Of a DNA stretch of 64,000 nt, positions 35,309 through 44,001 are shown one piece after another; positions within the stretch are counted from its first letter, which is position 1, and every line of letters starts with the position of its first letter. This DNA is from Pedobacter sp. JY14-1 (GTDB lineage: Bacteria; Bacteroidota; Bacteroidia; Sphingobacteriales; Sphingobacteriaceae). The stretch is taken from assembly GCF_029269825.1 (NCBI RefSeq), contig NZ_JARJHU010000001.1, positions 819,194-883,193 of the forward strand, written 5' to 3'. A model generated the notes under the pieces. It did not search any database, was not told the origin of the DNA, and saw only the letters and a list, made by a program, of their open reading frames with translations. The position numbers and the translations under genes were made by a program.

Positions 35309-35644
35309 TTATTTCCTGGTATCAATACCCATTTTTTCAGCAAAATGCGCACAGTAATCGCGCAGGTCTTCCACGATCAGGTTTTCCCCTGTAGCCCTCA
35401 GGAAACTGTCACCCATGGTCTGCAGGGTCTCATAAAAGAAACGTTTCATTTCATCGACAGGCATATCCTTCGTCCAGAGGTCTATTCGCATGGAATTCTT
35501 GTAATTGTGATCCCAAAGGGCCAGCATCATCGATTTAACCGGCACCTTCTCCTGTCCCTGCGCATCGGTAGATTCCCACAAAATATTCTCAGGAACATTC
35601 TTTTCGTCCAGCTGGACCGTGATCTTAATTTCTGCTTCTCTCAT
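35309..35644 (-). CDS. gldC: Gliding motility protein GldC
   Basis: 111-aa soluble protein. 'AEIKITVQLDEKNVPENILWESTDAQ', cut here into 'ITVQLDEKNVPENILW' and 'KSMMLALWDHNYKNSMRIDL', fits GldC, a cytoplasmic protein that helps gliding and stabilises GldB in Flavobacterium. It lies between two unassigned membrane proteins in the rhlE-to-ccmB run. No gldB is next to it. Confidence 0.86.
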   Translation of the reverse strand: MREAEIKITVQLDEKNVPENILWESTDAQGQEKVPVKSMMLALWDHNYKNSMRIDLWTKDMPVDEMKRFFYETLQTMGDSFLRATGENLIVEDLRDYCAHFAEKMGIDTRK

Positions 35645-35648
35645 TTTT

Positions 35649-35927
35649 CTATGTATGCGGAACTAATATATATACTAAAACAATCATAAAAACAATCAAC
35701 ACGCCTTCTATAGCCCAAAGCTTCATTAAACTGGGGACAAACTTCCTGAAGACCAGATCAGATACAAAAAATACGGCTGCCGAGATCAGACAAAAGCCAG
35801 CCAGCAACCCCGGGGCGCTAACCGGGAGCGGTCGTTTCATTTCTGGACCCTGCTCCCACAGTATAAAGATGCCAAAGACCAGGCATGCGGCAGATACGAT
35901 GTTCAGCGGGGTCAGTTTAACTTTCAA
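35649..35927 (-). CDS. Three-helix small membrane protein, unknown function
   Basis: 92 aa with three predicted membrane helices (about 8-24, 37-57, 68-88). No known family recognised. Spaced 6 bp after rhlE and 4 bp before gldC, which supports it being a real gene in that operon. Confidence 0.65.
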   Translation of the reverse strand: MKVKLTPLNIVSAACLVFGIFILWEQGPEMKRPLPVSAPGLLAGFCLISAAVFFVSDLVFRKFVPSLMKLWAIEGVLIVFMIVLVYILVPHT

Positions 35928-35933
35928 TTCCGG

Positions 35934-37250
35934 TTATCTCTTTGTTTTCTTCTTTTTCCAGGGTGGTGTCTTCCGTTGTTTCCTTTTATCGGCAAGCGGC
36001 ACAGCGTGCTTCTTGTCATGAAAAGCACCTTTAAATTCCGGGTCTTCCTTCCTGCGCTGTTCATCGATCGCCCTGGCTATAGCCTGGCGCTCCTCATAAG
36101 GAGTTTCCTCCACAAATACCTCCCGTGGCAAAGGTACAACAGGAATTTCCTGGCGGATCAGCTTCTGTATCTTTCCAACGTAATATTTTTCGGCAGGTGT
36201 ACAAAACGTCAGGGCATCGCCCTTGGCAAAGGCCCTCCCCGTACGTCCGATACGGTGCACATAATCCTCAACCACGATCGGCACATCAAAGTTGACCACA
36301 TGGCTCACCTCCGTTACATCGATGCCCCTCGCTGCTACATCTGTAGCCACGAGGATACGTACATTCCCTTCGCGAAAGCTGTTGATCGAATTGATTCTTG
36401 TATTCTGACCCTTGTTGGCATGGATCACGCGCACGGCATCCGTCCCAAATCTCCGTTCCAGGAAACGATATATATTATCGGCCACCAGCCTGGTCTTACA
36501 AAAAATGATCAGGCGCTTAAAAGCCTCATCATCCTTCAGCAGATGCTGCAGCAGGTTGATCTTCGTTTTAAAATTAGGCACCTCATACAGGACCTGCGCC
36601 ACGCTCGGTGCCGGGGTCGCCTGTTCGGCCACTTCGATCAGAGTGGGGTGTTTGAGGAAATCGCCCGCAATCTTCTGTACCAGGTCGCTCATTGTTGCCG
36701 AGAACAGCAAGTTCTGCCGTTTGCGCGGCAGCACTTCCAGTATCCGGTGGATAGCACCGATAAAGCCCATGTCCATCATCTTGTCTGCCTCGTCAAGTAC
36801 AAAAAATTTAAGGTACTTGGGATTGATGTGCCCGGCAAGATAAAGATCCAGGAACCTGCCCGGGGTCGCTACCAGCACGTCTGCACCTGCTTTTATCTGC
36901 TCGATCTGCGTCTTTGGTCCAAGCCCCCCGTAAACCACTACCGTGCGCAGATCAGTATATTTCGCAAACAGCTTTACATTTTCAGTGATCTGCATGGCCA
37001 GCTCCCTCGTCGGCGCCAGGATCAGGGCACGGGGGTCCTGGCCCTGCGCGTATTTCAGCTGCATCAGCACCGGCAGTACATACGCGGCTGTCTTGCCCGT
37101 ACCCGTCTCCGCAATACCAAACAGATCCTGGCCGGAAAGCACCGGGCCGATCGCCTTTTCCTGTATAGGTGTAGCTTCCGTAAAGCCGGCATCTTCCACC
37201 GCATTCAGTAGCTGTCGGTTCAGTTTAAACTCATCAAACTTTTTGGGCAT
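35934..37250 (-). CDS. rhlE: DEAD-box RNA helicase, RhlE type
   Basis: 438 aa. All DEAD-box motifs are present: Q motif 'TEATPIQEKAI', motif I 'AETGTGKT', Ia 'PTRELAMQ', II 'LDEADKMMDMGF', III 'SAT', V 'ATDVAARGIDV', VI 'HRIGRTGRA'. The tail from about residue 370 is Lys/Arg-rich and ends 'WKKKKTKR', suited to RNA binding. RhlE helicases remodel rRNA and mRNA. The ATG (37250) follows a TATTTTTG box by only 4 nt. First gene of the run to ccmB. Confidence 0.95.
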   Translation of the reverse strand: MPKKFDEFKLNRQLLNAVEDAGFTEATPIQEKAIGPVLSGQDLFGIAETGTGKTAAYVLPVLMQLKYAQGQDPRALILAPTRELAMQITENVKLFAKYTDLRTVVVYGGLGPKTQIEQIKAGADVLVATPGRFLDLYLAGHINPKYLKFFVLDEADKMMDMGFIGAIHRILEVLPRKRQNLLFSATMSDLVQKIAGDFLKHPTLIEVAEQATPAPSVAQVLYEVPNFKTKINLLQHLLKDDEAFKRLIIFCKTRLVADNIYRFLERRFGTDAVRVIHANKGQNTRINSINSFREGNVRILVATDVAARGIDVTEVSHVVNFDVPIVVEDYVHRIGRTGRAFAKGDALTFCTPAEKYYVGKIQKLIRQEIPVVPLPREVFVEETPYEERQAIARAIDEQRRKEDPEFKGAFHDKKHAVPLADKRKQRKTPPWKKKKTKR

Positions 37251-37254
37251 CCCG

Positions 37255-37283
37255 CAAAAATAGACATTTTTTTTCTAAGTTTG
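37255..37283. promoter_or_regulatory. Divergent leaderless-type promoters, rhlE / pyrC
   Basis: Minus strand: TATTTTTG (plus bases 37255-37262) then CGGG then the rhlE ATG. Plus strand: TAAGTTTG (37276-37283) then ACTTC then the pyrC ATG. Both are exact TAnnTTTG and both leave 4-5 nt to the start codon, all within 38 bp. Confidence 0.65.
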
Positions 37284-37288
37284 ACTTC

Positions 37289-38623
37289 ATGAACACCATC
37301 CTGATCAAAGCCGTATCCCTTGTCAATGAAGGTAAAATCACTGTTTCAGACCTGCTGGTCAAAGATGGTTTTATTGAAAAGATCGCCCCTGTCATTGACC
37401 GGTCCGCAGACCTTGAGATCAATGCCGAGGGCCTGCACCTGCTGCCCGGGATGATCGACGACCAGGTGCACTTCCGCGAACCGGGGCTTACCCACAAAGC
37501 CGATATTTTTTCCGAAAGCATGGCTGCTGTGGCCGGCGGCATCACCTCGTTCATGGAGATGCCCAATACCGTACCCAATACGCTTAGTCAGGATCTGCTT
37601 GCCGACAAATACCAGATTGCGTCAGGCGTCTCCCTGGCCAACTACTCCTTCTTCATGGGTGCTTCCAATGACAATATCTCGGAAGTTTTAAAAACCGATC
37701 CGAATAACGTCTGCGGGATCAAAGTGTTCATGGGCTCCTCTACCGGCAATATGCTGGTCGATAATGAAACCGTCCTGGAAAATATCTTCCGGGAAGCCCC
37801 GATGCTGGTTGCGACCCATTGCGAGGACGAACAGACCATCCGCCAAAACCTGGCCATTTACCGGGAAAAGTACGGAGACAACATTACACCTGACATGCAT
37901 CCCCTGATCCGCAGTGCAGAAGCCTGTTACAAGTCTTCCTCTCTTGCGGTGGAGCTGGCCAGAAAATACCAGACACGGCTGCACATCCTGCACATTTCCA
38001 CCGCCAGGGAAGTCGGTTTATTTGACAACACCATTCCGCTGACAGAAAAGCACATTACTGCAGAAGCCTGTATCCACCACCTCTGGTTCGATGACAGCGA
38101 CTATGCAGCCAAAGGCAACTGGATCAAATGGAACCCCGCCGTAAAAACCACGGCAGACCGGCAAGGCATCCTAAGAGGTCTGCTTGACGGGCATATTGAC
38201 GTGGTAGCAACCGACCACGCACCCCATACCATTGCCGAAAAGAAACAGCCTTATCTGCAGGCACCTTCAGGCGGTCCTCTGGTACAGCACGCACTGCCGG
38301 CCCTATTGGAAATGTACCATCAGGGTAAGATCAGCCTCGAACAGATCGCCGAAAAATCTGCACACAATGTCGCTACCTGTTTCAACATAGACCGCAGGGG
38401 CTTCATACGCGAAGGCTACTGGGCAGACCTTGTCCTGGTCAACCTCAATGACCCCTTCAGGGTAACCCGTGCCAATACGCTGTACAAGTGTGGCTGGTCG
38501 CCGTTCGAAGGCCAGACCTTTCAGGCAGAGATCAGCCATACCATTGTCTCAGGCAACCTGGCCTATCAAAAAGGCCGGTTCACGACCAACGAAAAAGGAC
38601 AAAGACTTGCTTTCAACAGGTAA
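37289..38623 (+). CDS. pyrC: Dihydroorotase
   Basis: 444 aa amidohydrolase of the type I (AllB/PyrC-long) class. Metal motif 'DDQVHFREPGLTHKADI' (H-x-H replaced by a V-H-F context as in this class), 'GGITSFMEMPNT', 'ILHISTAREV' and 'VVATDHAPHT' carry the metal His and Asp residues. It closes carbamoyl-aspartate to dihydroorotate in pyrimidine synthesis. Translation appears leaderless from the TAAGTTTG box. The stop overlaps the next start (TAATG). Confidence 0.93.
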   Translation: MNTILIKAVSLVNEGKITVSDLLVKDGFIEKIAPVIDRSADLEINAEGLHLLPGMIDDQVHFREPGLTHKADIFSESMAAVAGGITSFMEMPNTVPNTLSQDLLADKYQIASGVSLANYSFFMGASNDNISEVLKTDPNNVCGIKVFMGSSTGNMLVDNETVLENIFREAPMLVATHCEDEQTIRQNLAIYREKYGDNITPDMHPLIRSAEACYKSSSLAVELARKYQTRLHILHISTAREVGLFDNTIPLTEKHITAEACIHHLWFDDSDYAAKGNWIKWNPAVKTTADRQGILRGLLDGHIDVVATDHAPHTIAEKKQPYLQAPSGGPLVQHALPALLEMYHQGKISLEQIAEKSAHNVATCFNIDRRGFIREGYWADLVLVNLNDPFRVTRANTLYKCGWSPFEGQTFQAEISHTIVSGNLAYQKGRFTTNEKGQRLAFNR

Positions 38624-39693
38624 TGGTGAACGGTAGCATACCTAAATTGTTAAGGCAATTTATCCTGCTTTCCGTTACGTCACTGCTGGTTTACATGATC
38701 AGCTACAGTGATCTCGCTGTAGAACTGCTCTACTCCAGGGGCATATACCAGCTGACTTCGATAACCCAGCGTTTTCTGACCAACCTGCTTCCCTTTTCTA
38801 CAGGCGACCTGTTTTATGCGCTGCTCGTCATTTATCTCGTCAGAAGATTGCTCAGTTTCTGCCGCCATCTTAAAGGAAAGGACACACGCAAAACCGCGAT
38901 CCGAACCGCATTACCAAATACAGTCAATCTGCTCCTCGGCCTTTACCTCGCTTTCAAAATTCTCTGGGGCCTCAACTACGCCCGTTTACCGATAGCGGCC
39001 CAGTTGGGTATCAGCAATGAAAAATACAGTACTGCTGAACTTGTCAGACTGGGAAGCTTTTTCATCAAAAAAGTGAACCACCTGCAAAAAGTAAACATGC
39101 CGGCCTATGAACTCCGGCAATTGCGCGAGACTGCGACCGCGGCTTATCACCGACTGCAAAAGAAAAATGCGTTTTTCAGTTATCCTGCCCCTTCCGTAAA
39201 ACCTGTATTGTTCAGCTGGATCGTTACAAAAATGGGCATTGAAGGCTATTATAATCCGTTATCCGGTGAAGCCAATGTCAATATGCGGTTGCCACGTACC
39301 GAACTTCCCTTTGTCACCTGCCATGAGATCGCACACCAGCTGGGCATCGGCCGTGAAGACGAGGCCAACCTCATCGGCTATCTTACGGCCAGTAGCAGTA
39401 ATGACCCCGGCTTCCGCTATTCGGCAGCCTATGCGGTGCTCAAAAACATTTTGTTTGAAATCCGGATCAAATCGCCTGAAGATTACGAAAAACTTTACGC
39501 GGAGGTCAACCCCCGCACCATCGCCGATTTCAGTGCAGACCGCGATTTCTGGCGCCGCTATAACGGCCAGATGTCAGCCTATACAGGCTTCGCTTTTGAC
39601 CGCTTCCTGAAGTTCAACAACCAGCAGAAAGGTACCGGCAGCTACCAGGATATAGTACTTTGGCTTTACAATATCCATAAAAAAGATTTGTAA
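38623..39693 (+). CDS. DUF3810 membrane protein with HExxH zinc-protease motif
   Basis: 356 aa. Three N-terminal membrane segments (about 10-28, 50-72, 95-115) followed by a soluble domain with 'EANVNMRLPRTELPFVTCHE', 'CHEIAHQLGIGREDEAN', giving an H-E-x-x-H and a downstream Glu-containing helix. DUF3810 resembles membrane-bound metallopeptidases but no substrate is established. ATG 38623 overlaps the pyrC stop by one base. The frame runs back into pyrC without conserved residues. Its TAA forms the start of the hscA -7 box. Confidence 0.85.
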   Translation: MVNGSIPKLLRQFILLSVTSLLVYMISYSDLAVELLYSRGIYQLTSITQRFLTNLLPFSTGDLFYALLVIYLVRRLLSFCRHLKGKDTRKTAIRTALPNTVNLLLGLYLAFKILWGLNYARLPIAAQLGISNEKYSTAELVRLGSFFIKKVNHLQKVNMPAYELRQLRETATAAYHRLQKKNAFFSYPAPSVKPVLFSWIVTKMGIEGYYNPLSGEANVNMRLPRTELPFVTCHEIAHQLGIGREDEANLIGYLTASSSNDPGFRYSAAYAVLKNILFEIRIKSPEDYEKLYAEVNPRTIADFSADRDFWRRYNGQMSAYTGFAFDRFLKFNNQQKGTGSYQDIVLWLYNIHKKDL

Positions 39694-39698
39694 TTTTG
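39691..39698 (+). promoter_or_regulatory. -7 box TAATTTTG for hscA
   Basis: Exact TAnnTTTG, overlapping the DUF3810 stop codon, 7 nt before the hscA ATG. Confidence 0.55.
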
Positions 39699-39705
39699 CC
39701 TGCCT

Positions 39706-41568
39706 ATGGCAAAGATATCCATTAACCTGGCAACAGGTTCATTGCAAAAAGAAGAGATCATCGTAGGCATCGACCTGGGTACAACCAACAGCCTGGTCGC
39801 CTTCATCAATCCCGATAAAAACCCCCAGGTCATCAATGATACGGGCAAAGGCGTACTGGTTCCTTCTGTAGTGCACTTCAATGCCCAGGGAGATGCCATT
39901 GTCGGTAATGAAGCCAAAGCGTTCCTCATTACCGACCCGGCAAATACCATCTTCTCTGTGAAACGCCTGCTTGGCCGTTCCTATAAAGACGTCGCCGGGC
40001 ACCAGGATACTTTTTCCTACAAGATCATTGACGACGAGACCGAAGCCCTCGTCAAGATCAGGGCAGGCGGCAAGTTCTATACTCCTATCGAGCTTTCCGC
40101 ACAGATCTTAAAAGAGCTCAAAGCCAGAGCGGAACATGCGCTGAAAACTCCGGTTAACCGTGCGGTGATTACCGTCCCGGCTTATTTCAATGATAGTCAG
40201 CGCCAGGCTACCCGCGACGCGGGCCGTCTCGCAGGCATCGATGTGTTGCGTATCGTCAACGAACCTACCGCCGCCAGCCTCGCTTATGGACTGGGGCTTG
40301 ACCCCAACCAGCAAAAGACCATTGCTGTTTATGACCTGGGCGGCGGCACTTTTGACGTGTCCATCTTGTCCATTCAGAACGGCATTTTTGAGGTATTATC
40401 CACTAACGGGAATACCTTCCTCGGCGGCGACGATTTTGACCGAGCCATTGTTCATTACTGGATTGAAAAGAACCGGCTTGACACGCATATCCTTCAGGAA
40501 GACAATGCCCTCATGCAGTCACTGAGACTACAGGCTGAAGCCGCAAAAAAAGCGCTCAGTAACCAGAACCTCTATAACGAAAAGCTGGGCGACATCTGGT
40601 GTACCATTGACAAGCAGACATTTGAAAGCCTGATCGCGCCTAAGGTAACCGAGACCATTGATTCCTGTGCACAGGCACTCAGAGATGCCAGACTCAGTAT
40701 TACTGACATTGACGAAGTCGTACTGGTTGGCGGTTCTACACGTACGCCCTATGTTAAACAACAGGTAGCCGAATTTTTTGGCCGCGAACCGCATGACCAG
40801 ATCAATCCTGATGAAGTTGTTGCCTTGGGCGCAGCCATTCAGGCAGATATCCTCGCCGGCAACCGTTCAGACATCCTGCTCCTCGACGTCACCCCGCTTT
40901 CCCTGGGCATCGAAACCATGGGAGGCCTGATGGACATCATTATTCCCCGCAACGCCAAAGTTCCGACCAAGGCAGGAAGACAATATACCACCTCGGTAGA
41001 CGGCCAAGTAAACATGAAGATCTCCGTCTTTCAGGGCGAGCGCGATCTGGTTGCTGAAAACCGTAAGCTGGCAGAATTTGAGCTGAAAGGTATTCCTGCT
41101 ATGCCTGCCGGGCTGCCTAAGATAGACATTAACTTCCTGCTCAATGCTGATGGTATCCTGACCGTGCAGGCCATAGAACTGCGTTCTGGTGTAAAACAGG
41201 AAATCGATGTAAAGCCCAGCTATGGCCTGACCGATGAAACTGTGGAAAAAATGCTGATCGATTCAATTACCTACGCAAAAAGCGATGTGGCACAGCGCAT
41301 GCTCATCGAAGCCCGGAGTGAAGGCGAACAACTGGTTTATACCGCAGAACGTTTTATTGAGAAGCACGGCAGCTACCTGAGTACCGAAGAGATCAGCAAA
41401 ACACGGAAGCATATCGAAGCACTCAGAACCGCATTGCAGCAACCTGAAAAAGACGAAATCCTGAAGCGTACTGATGAGCTTAACGAATACACCCGTCCTT
41501 TTGCTGAACGTGTAATGGATGTAGCCGTTTCCGCAGCCATGAAAGGGAAAAGTATAGACAGAGAGTAG
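39706..41568 (+). CDS. hscA: Fe-S protein assembly chaperone HscA (Hsp70)
   Basis: 620-aa Hsp70. Nucleotide domain: 'GIDLGTTNSLVAF', 'VITVPAYFNDSQRQATRDAG', 'AVYDLGGGTFDVSIL', 'VVLVGGSTRTPYV'. Substrate domain begins near 'LLDVTPLSLGIETMGG'. The N-terminal 15-residue extension before the ATPase strand, the overall length of about 620 and the absence of the long acidic DnaK tail fit HscA, which with HscB acts on IscU clusters. hscB is not adjacent; fdx and iscX lie 12 kb upstream. A leaderless-type promoter precedes it. Confidence 0.88.
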   Translation: MAKISINLATGSLQKEEIIVGIDLGTTNSLVAFINPDKNPQVINDTGKGVLVPSVVHFNAQGDAIVGNEAKAFLITDPANTIFSVKRLLGRSYKDVAGHQDTFSYKIIDDETEALVKIRAGGKFYTPIELSAQILKELKARAEHALKTPVNRAVITVPAYFNDSQRQATRDAGRLAGIDVLRIVNEPTAASLAYGLGLDPNQQKTIAVYDLGGGTFDVSILSIQNGIFEVLSTNGNTFLGGDDFDRAIVHYWIEKNRLDTHILQEDNALMQSLRLQAEAAKKALSNQNLYNEKLGDIWCTIDKQTFESLIAPKVTETIDSCAQALRDARLSITDIDEVVLVGGSTRTPYVKQQVAEFFGREPHDQINPDEVVALGAAIQADILAGNRSDILLLDVTPLSLGIETMGGLMDIIIPRNAKVPTKAGRQYTTSVDGQVNMKISVFQGERDLVAENRKLAEFELKGIPAMPAGLPKIDINFLLNADGILTVQAIELRSGVKQEIDVKPSYGLTDETVEKMLIDSITYAKSDVAQRMLIEARSEGEQLVYTAERFIEKHGSYLSTEEISKTRKHIEALRTALQQPEKDEILKRTDELNEYTRPFAERVMDVAVSAAMKGKSIDRE

Positions 41569-41570
41569 CA

Positions 41571-42452
41571 GTGTCCGGCACCCGTCTGAAACCGGCACGT
41601 ATTGCCTTTGGCCTGCTGCTGGCTGCTATAAGCTTATGCTTTTTCTGCTCCTGGGGCTTCTTCGCCCATATAGAGATCAATCGTCTGGCGGTCTATACGC
41701 TTCCTTCAGAAATGGGGTCATTCTTCAAACGCAACCAGGAGTACCTTTCCGAACACGCTGTCGATCCGGACAAACGGCGTTATGCAGATACCGCAGAGGC
41801 ACCAAGACATTATCTGGATACCGAACTTTACGAAACCCATATCGACAGCATCCCCAGGAAGTGGGAAGATGCGCTGAATCGCTATGGTGCACAGAAATTC
41901 CATCAAAATGGTACACTACCCTGGCAGATCATTAAAAGTTATTACCGTCTGGTCCACGCATTCCAGCAAAAGGATTCTGCCAGAATACTGATATATGCTG
42001 CCTACCTTGGCCACTACGTTGCCGACGCACACGTGCCCCTGCATACCACACAGAATCATGATGGTCAGCTCAGCAACCAAAAGGGCATACATGCCTTCTG
42101 GGAAAGCAGATTGCCGGAACTTTTCAGCAAAGATTACAACTACCTCACCGGGCGGGCTACTTATATAAACAGTCCATTAAAAACAACCTGGGAAATCATC
42201 AGCCATACCCATACTCTGGTCGATTCCGTCCTTAACTGCGAAGCCAGTATCTCAGCTGATTTTTCAGGGAGGCAGAAATATGGTTTCTCTAAGCGGAACG
42301 GTCAATTGCTGAGACAATATTCAGAAAATTATTCCCGGGCCTATCACCAGCGGCTGAATGGTATGGTAGAAAGGCAGATGCGTGCCTCTATACAACAGAT
42401 TGGCTCCTTTTGGTATTCAGCCTGGATTGATGCCGGCCAGCCTGATCTTTAA
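41571..42452 (+). CDS. Zinc-dependent phospholipase C / S1-P1 nuclease-like secreted protein
   Basis: 293 aa with an N-terminal hydrophobic segment (residues 11-30) ending 'CSWGFFAHIEINRLAV', where Trp and His resemble the first zinc ligands of the PLC/P1-nuclease fold. 'AYLGHYVADAHVPLHTTQNHDG' carries the H-x3-D/H-type zinc residues, and 'IHAFWESRLPE' has His and Glu typical of the third zinc. It should be exported. GTG 41571 is the start, 2 bp after hscA; no ATG is in frame nearby. Whether it cuts phospholipids or nucleic acid is open. Confidence 0.8.
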   Translation: MSGTRLKPARIAFGLLLAAISLCFFCSWGFFAHIEINRLAVYTLPSEMGSFFKRNQEYLSEHAVDPDKRRYADTAEAPRHYLDTELYETHIDSIPRKWEDALNRYGAQKFHQNGTLPWQIIKSYYRLVHAFQQKDSARILIYAAYLGHYVADAHVPLHTTQNHDGQLSNQKGIHAFWESRLPELFSKDYNYLTGRATYINSPLKTTWEIISHTHTLVDSVLNCEASISADFSGRQKYGFSKRNGQLLRQYSENYSRAYHQRLNGMVERQMRASIQQIGSFWYSAWIDAGQPDL

Positions 42453-42460
42453 AAGCGGGA

Positions 42461-43132
42461 TCAAATCTGTCCCCGCTCCTCAGCAACACGCTTTTTGCCA
42501 AATTTTGCTTTAAGGGCTGCATATATCGCCGGGAAGAAAGTAAACACTGCTATCGCCACGATCACGATCTCAAAGTTGTTCTTTACAACAGGGATCTGCC
42601 CCAGCAGGTATCCCGCCATCAAAAGACTAAATATCCAGGCGACACCACCGATTACGTTAAAGAACGTAAAGCGCGCGAAAGGCATTTTGGCCACTCCGGC
42701 CACAAAAGGGGCTATTGTCCTGAAGATCGGCAGGAAACGGCTAAAGATAATCGCCTTACCGCCATGCTTTTCAAAGAACTCATGAGACTGATGATAGTAT
42801 TCCAGTTTCAGTATTTTGTTCTTTTCCTTAAACACCTGCATTCCCAGGTAGGAACCCAGCTGGTAATTAAGGGAATTACCAAGGATCGCCGCAATTATCA
42901 GCAATACTAGCATCACCCAAATGCTCAATCCGGTATTTCCACCTGCGATCAGGGTACCCATCGCAAAAAGCAGCGAATCCCCCGGGAGGAATGGTGTGAC
43001 CACGAAACCAGTTTCGGCAAAAATGATCAGGAAAAGAATACCATAGGTCCAACCCTGATAATCCCTGATGATCTCCTCCAGGTGCTTGTCAATGTGGAGG
43101 ATAAAATCGAGTAAGAAGCTAAAAAATTCCAA
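42461..43132 (-). CDS. DedA family membrane protein
   Basis: 223 aa from TTG 43132 ('LEFFSFLLDFILHIDKHLEEI', read with Met first), a start typical of Bacteroidota DedA proteins. The family block 'GFVVTPFLPGDSLLFAMGTL' and the 'IFSRFLPIFRTIAPFVAGV' segment are intact, with four to five membrane segments. DedA proteins flip undecaprenyl phosphate or phospholipids. A GTG at 43189 is in frame but lies just outside an 11-bp inverted repeat (43159-43186), which would then be inside the coding sequence. Convergent with the upstream plus-strand gene, 8 bp apart. Confidence 0.85.
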   Translation of the reverse strand: MEFFSFLLDFILHIDKHLEEIIRDYQGWTYGILFLIIFAETGFVVTPFLPGDSLLFAMGTLIAGGNTGLSIWVMLVLLIIAAILGNSLNYQLGSYLGMQVFKEKNKILKLEYYHQSHEFFEKHGGKAIIFSRFLPIFRTIAPFVAGVAKMPFARFTFFNVIGGVAWIFSLLMAGYLLGQIPVVKNNFEIVIVAIAVFTFFPAIYAALKAKFGKKRVAEERGQI

Positions 43133-43158
43133 GTTGTTCAGATTAAGCCCAAAAGTAA

Positions 43159-43186
43159 AAATATCATGGCAATAACCATGATATTT
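43159..43186. repeat. Inverted repeat in the DedA leader
   Basis: AAATATCATGG (43159-43169) and CCATGATATTT (43176-43186): 11-bp perfect arms with a 6-nt loop, 27 bp upstream of the chosen DedA start. Could be an operator or RNA hairpin. No U-tract. Confidence 0.6.
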
Positions 43187-43214
43187 CACTGAAGATATTT
43201 ATTCCTTATAAGGA

Positions 43215-43886
43215 CTATTGGATGATCACATGGCTGACCAGTTCCTTCTCAGAATCGCCGTCTATCCATATGGTATAATTTTTTCCTGCTTCCAGGTTCA
43301 CATTGATCAGCAAATCTTCGGGAACATCGACAGCCCTGGCATAGAGCTTTGTTCCAGGATCCAGTTCATAATACTTAGATGCGTCAGAAAACGCTACTCC
43401 CGCATCAATAGCAGCCTTACTGTCCCCGTTTTCTCTTAAAAAGCTGATGAAGTTATTCAGGTGATAATTCAGGTGAACAAATCTCACCTTGGCCTTACCT
43501 GCCACTTTATTATTGTCGTCCCAGACAAAGCCGGCGGCAATTTTGTTGTCTTTAGAGGGCAAGGTATGGAAATAAAATACAGTAATGTTGTCACCGATTG
43601 CCAGTTTTCCGGCAACCCCTGCGTTTGCAGCACCGTCCGTAGCGCCCTGATCGGCAAAAGCAAAGGCGATATCTCCAGAGGTCGTTGTAAAATAAGGTGA
43701 ATTCTGACCATAAATTAAAGGCAGGGAATTGGGCACCTTTTGCCCCCGAATGAACATATCCTGGTTATTCGATCCCTTCAGCGCATTTACAAAACGTACC
43801 TTCACTTCACCCACGGGTTCCGGCGGATCTTTCTTAACACAGGAAACCATCAATGCAACAAGCCCTAACAATAGTATTTTTTTCAT
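43215..43886 (-). CDS. DUF4397 lipoprotein
   Basis: 223 aa. Lipoprotein signal with lipobox 'LMVSC' (Cys at about residue 16), then two DUF4397-type beta-sandwich halves: 'VKVRFVNALKGSNNQDMFI' and 'AKVRFVHLNYHLNNFISFL'. Such proteins are surface or outer-membrane lipoproteins of unknown role. A perfect TATATTTG box lies 47 nt upstream. Confidence 0.85.
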   Translation of the reverse strand: MKKILLLGLVALMVSCVKKDPPEPVGEVKVRFVNALKGSNNQDMFIRGQKVPNSLPLIYGQNSPYFTTTSGDIAFAFADQGATDGAANAGVAGKLAIGDNITVFYFHTLPSKDNKIAAGFVWDDNNKVAGKAKVRFVHLNYHLNNFISFLRENGDSKAAIDAGVAFSDASKYYELDPGTKLYARAVDVPEDLLINVNLEAGKNYTIWIDGDSEKELVSHVIIQ

Positions 43887-43933
43887 AATCAGTTATATTT
43901 CGTTGGTTACCAAGACAGCAACATCAGTTAAAA

Positions 43934-43941
43934 CAAATATA
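43934..43941 (-). promoter_or_regulatory. -7 box TATATTTG for the DUF4397 gene
   Basis: Exact TAnnTTTG on the minus strand, 47 nt before the ATG and directly after the dnaN terminator hairpin. Confidence 0.5.
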
Positions 43942-43952
43942 CCAAAAACAAC

Positions 43953-43979
43953 AATGGCCCGGTATTTTACCAGGCCATT
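43953..43979 (-). terminator. Probable dnaN terminator
   Basis: AATGGCC-c-GGTA / TACC-a-GGCCATT hairpin (43953-43964 with 43968-43979) 22 bp past the dnaN stop, followed on the minus strand by a T-rich run. Confidence 0.7.
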
Positions 43980-44001
43980 TTACATTTTTTAACAATTTCC
44001 C

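Noticed and set aside
35976..37211. 411-aa open frame antisense to rhlE
   Set aside because: Covers the helicase on the opposite strand, Cys/His-rich without motifs; shadow of rhlE.
43203..43214. TCCTTATAAGGA palindrome after the DUF4397 gene
   Set aside because: Twelve bases, AT-rich, no flanking U-tract; too weak to call a terminator.
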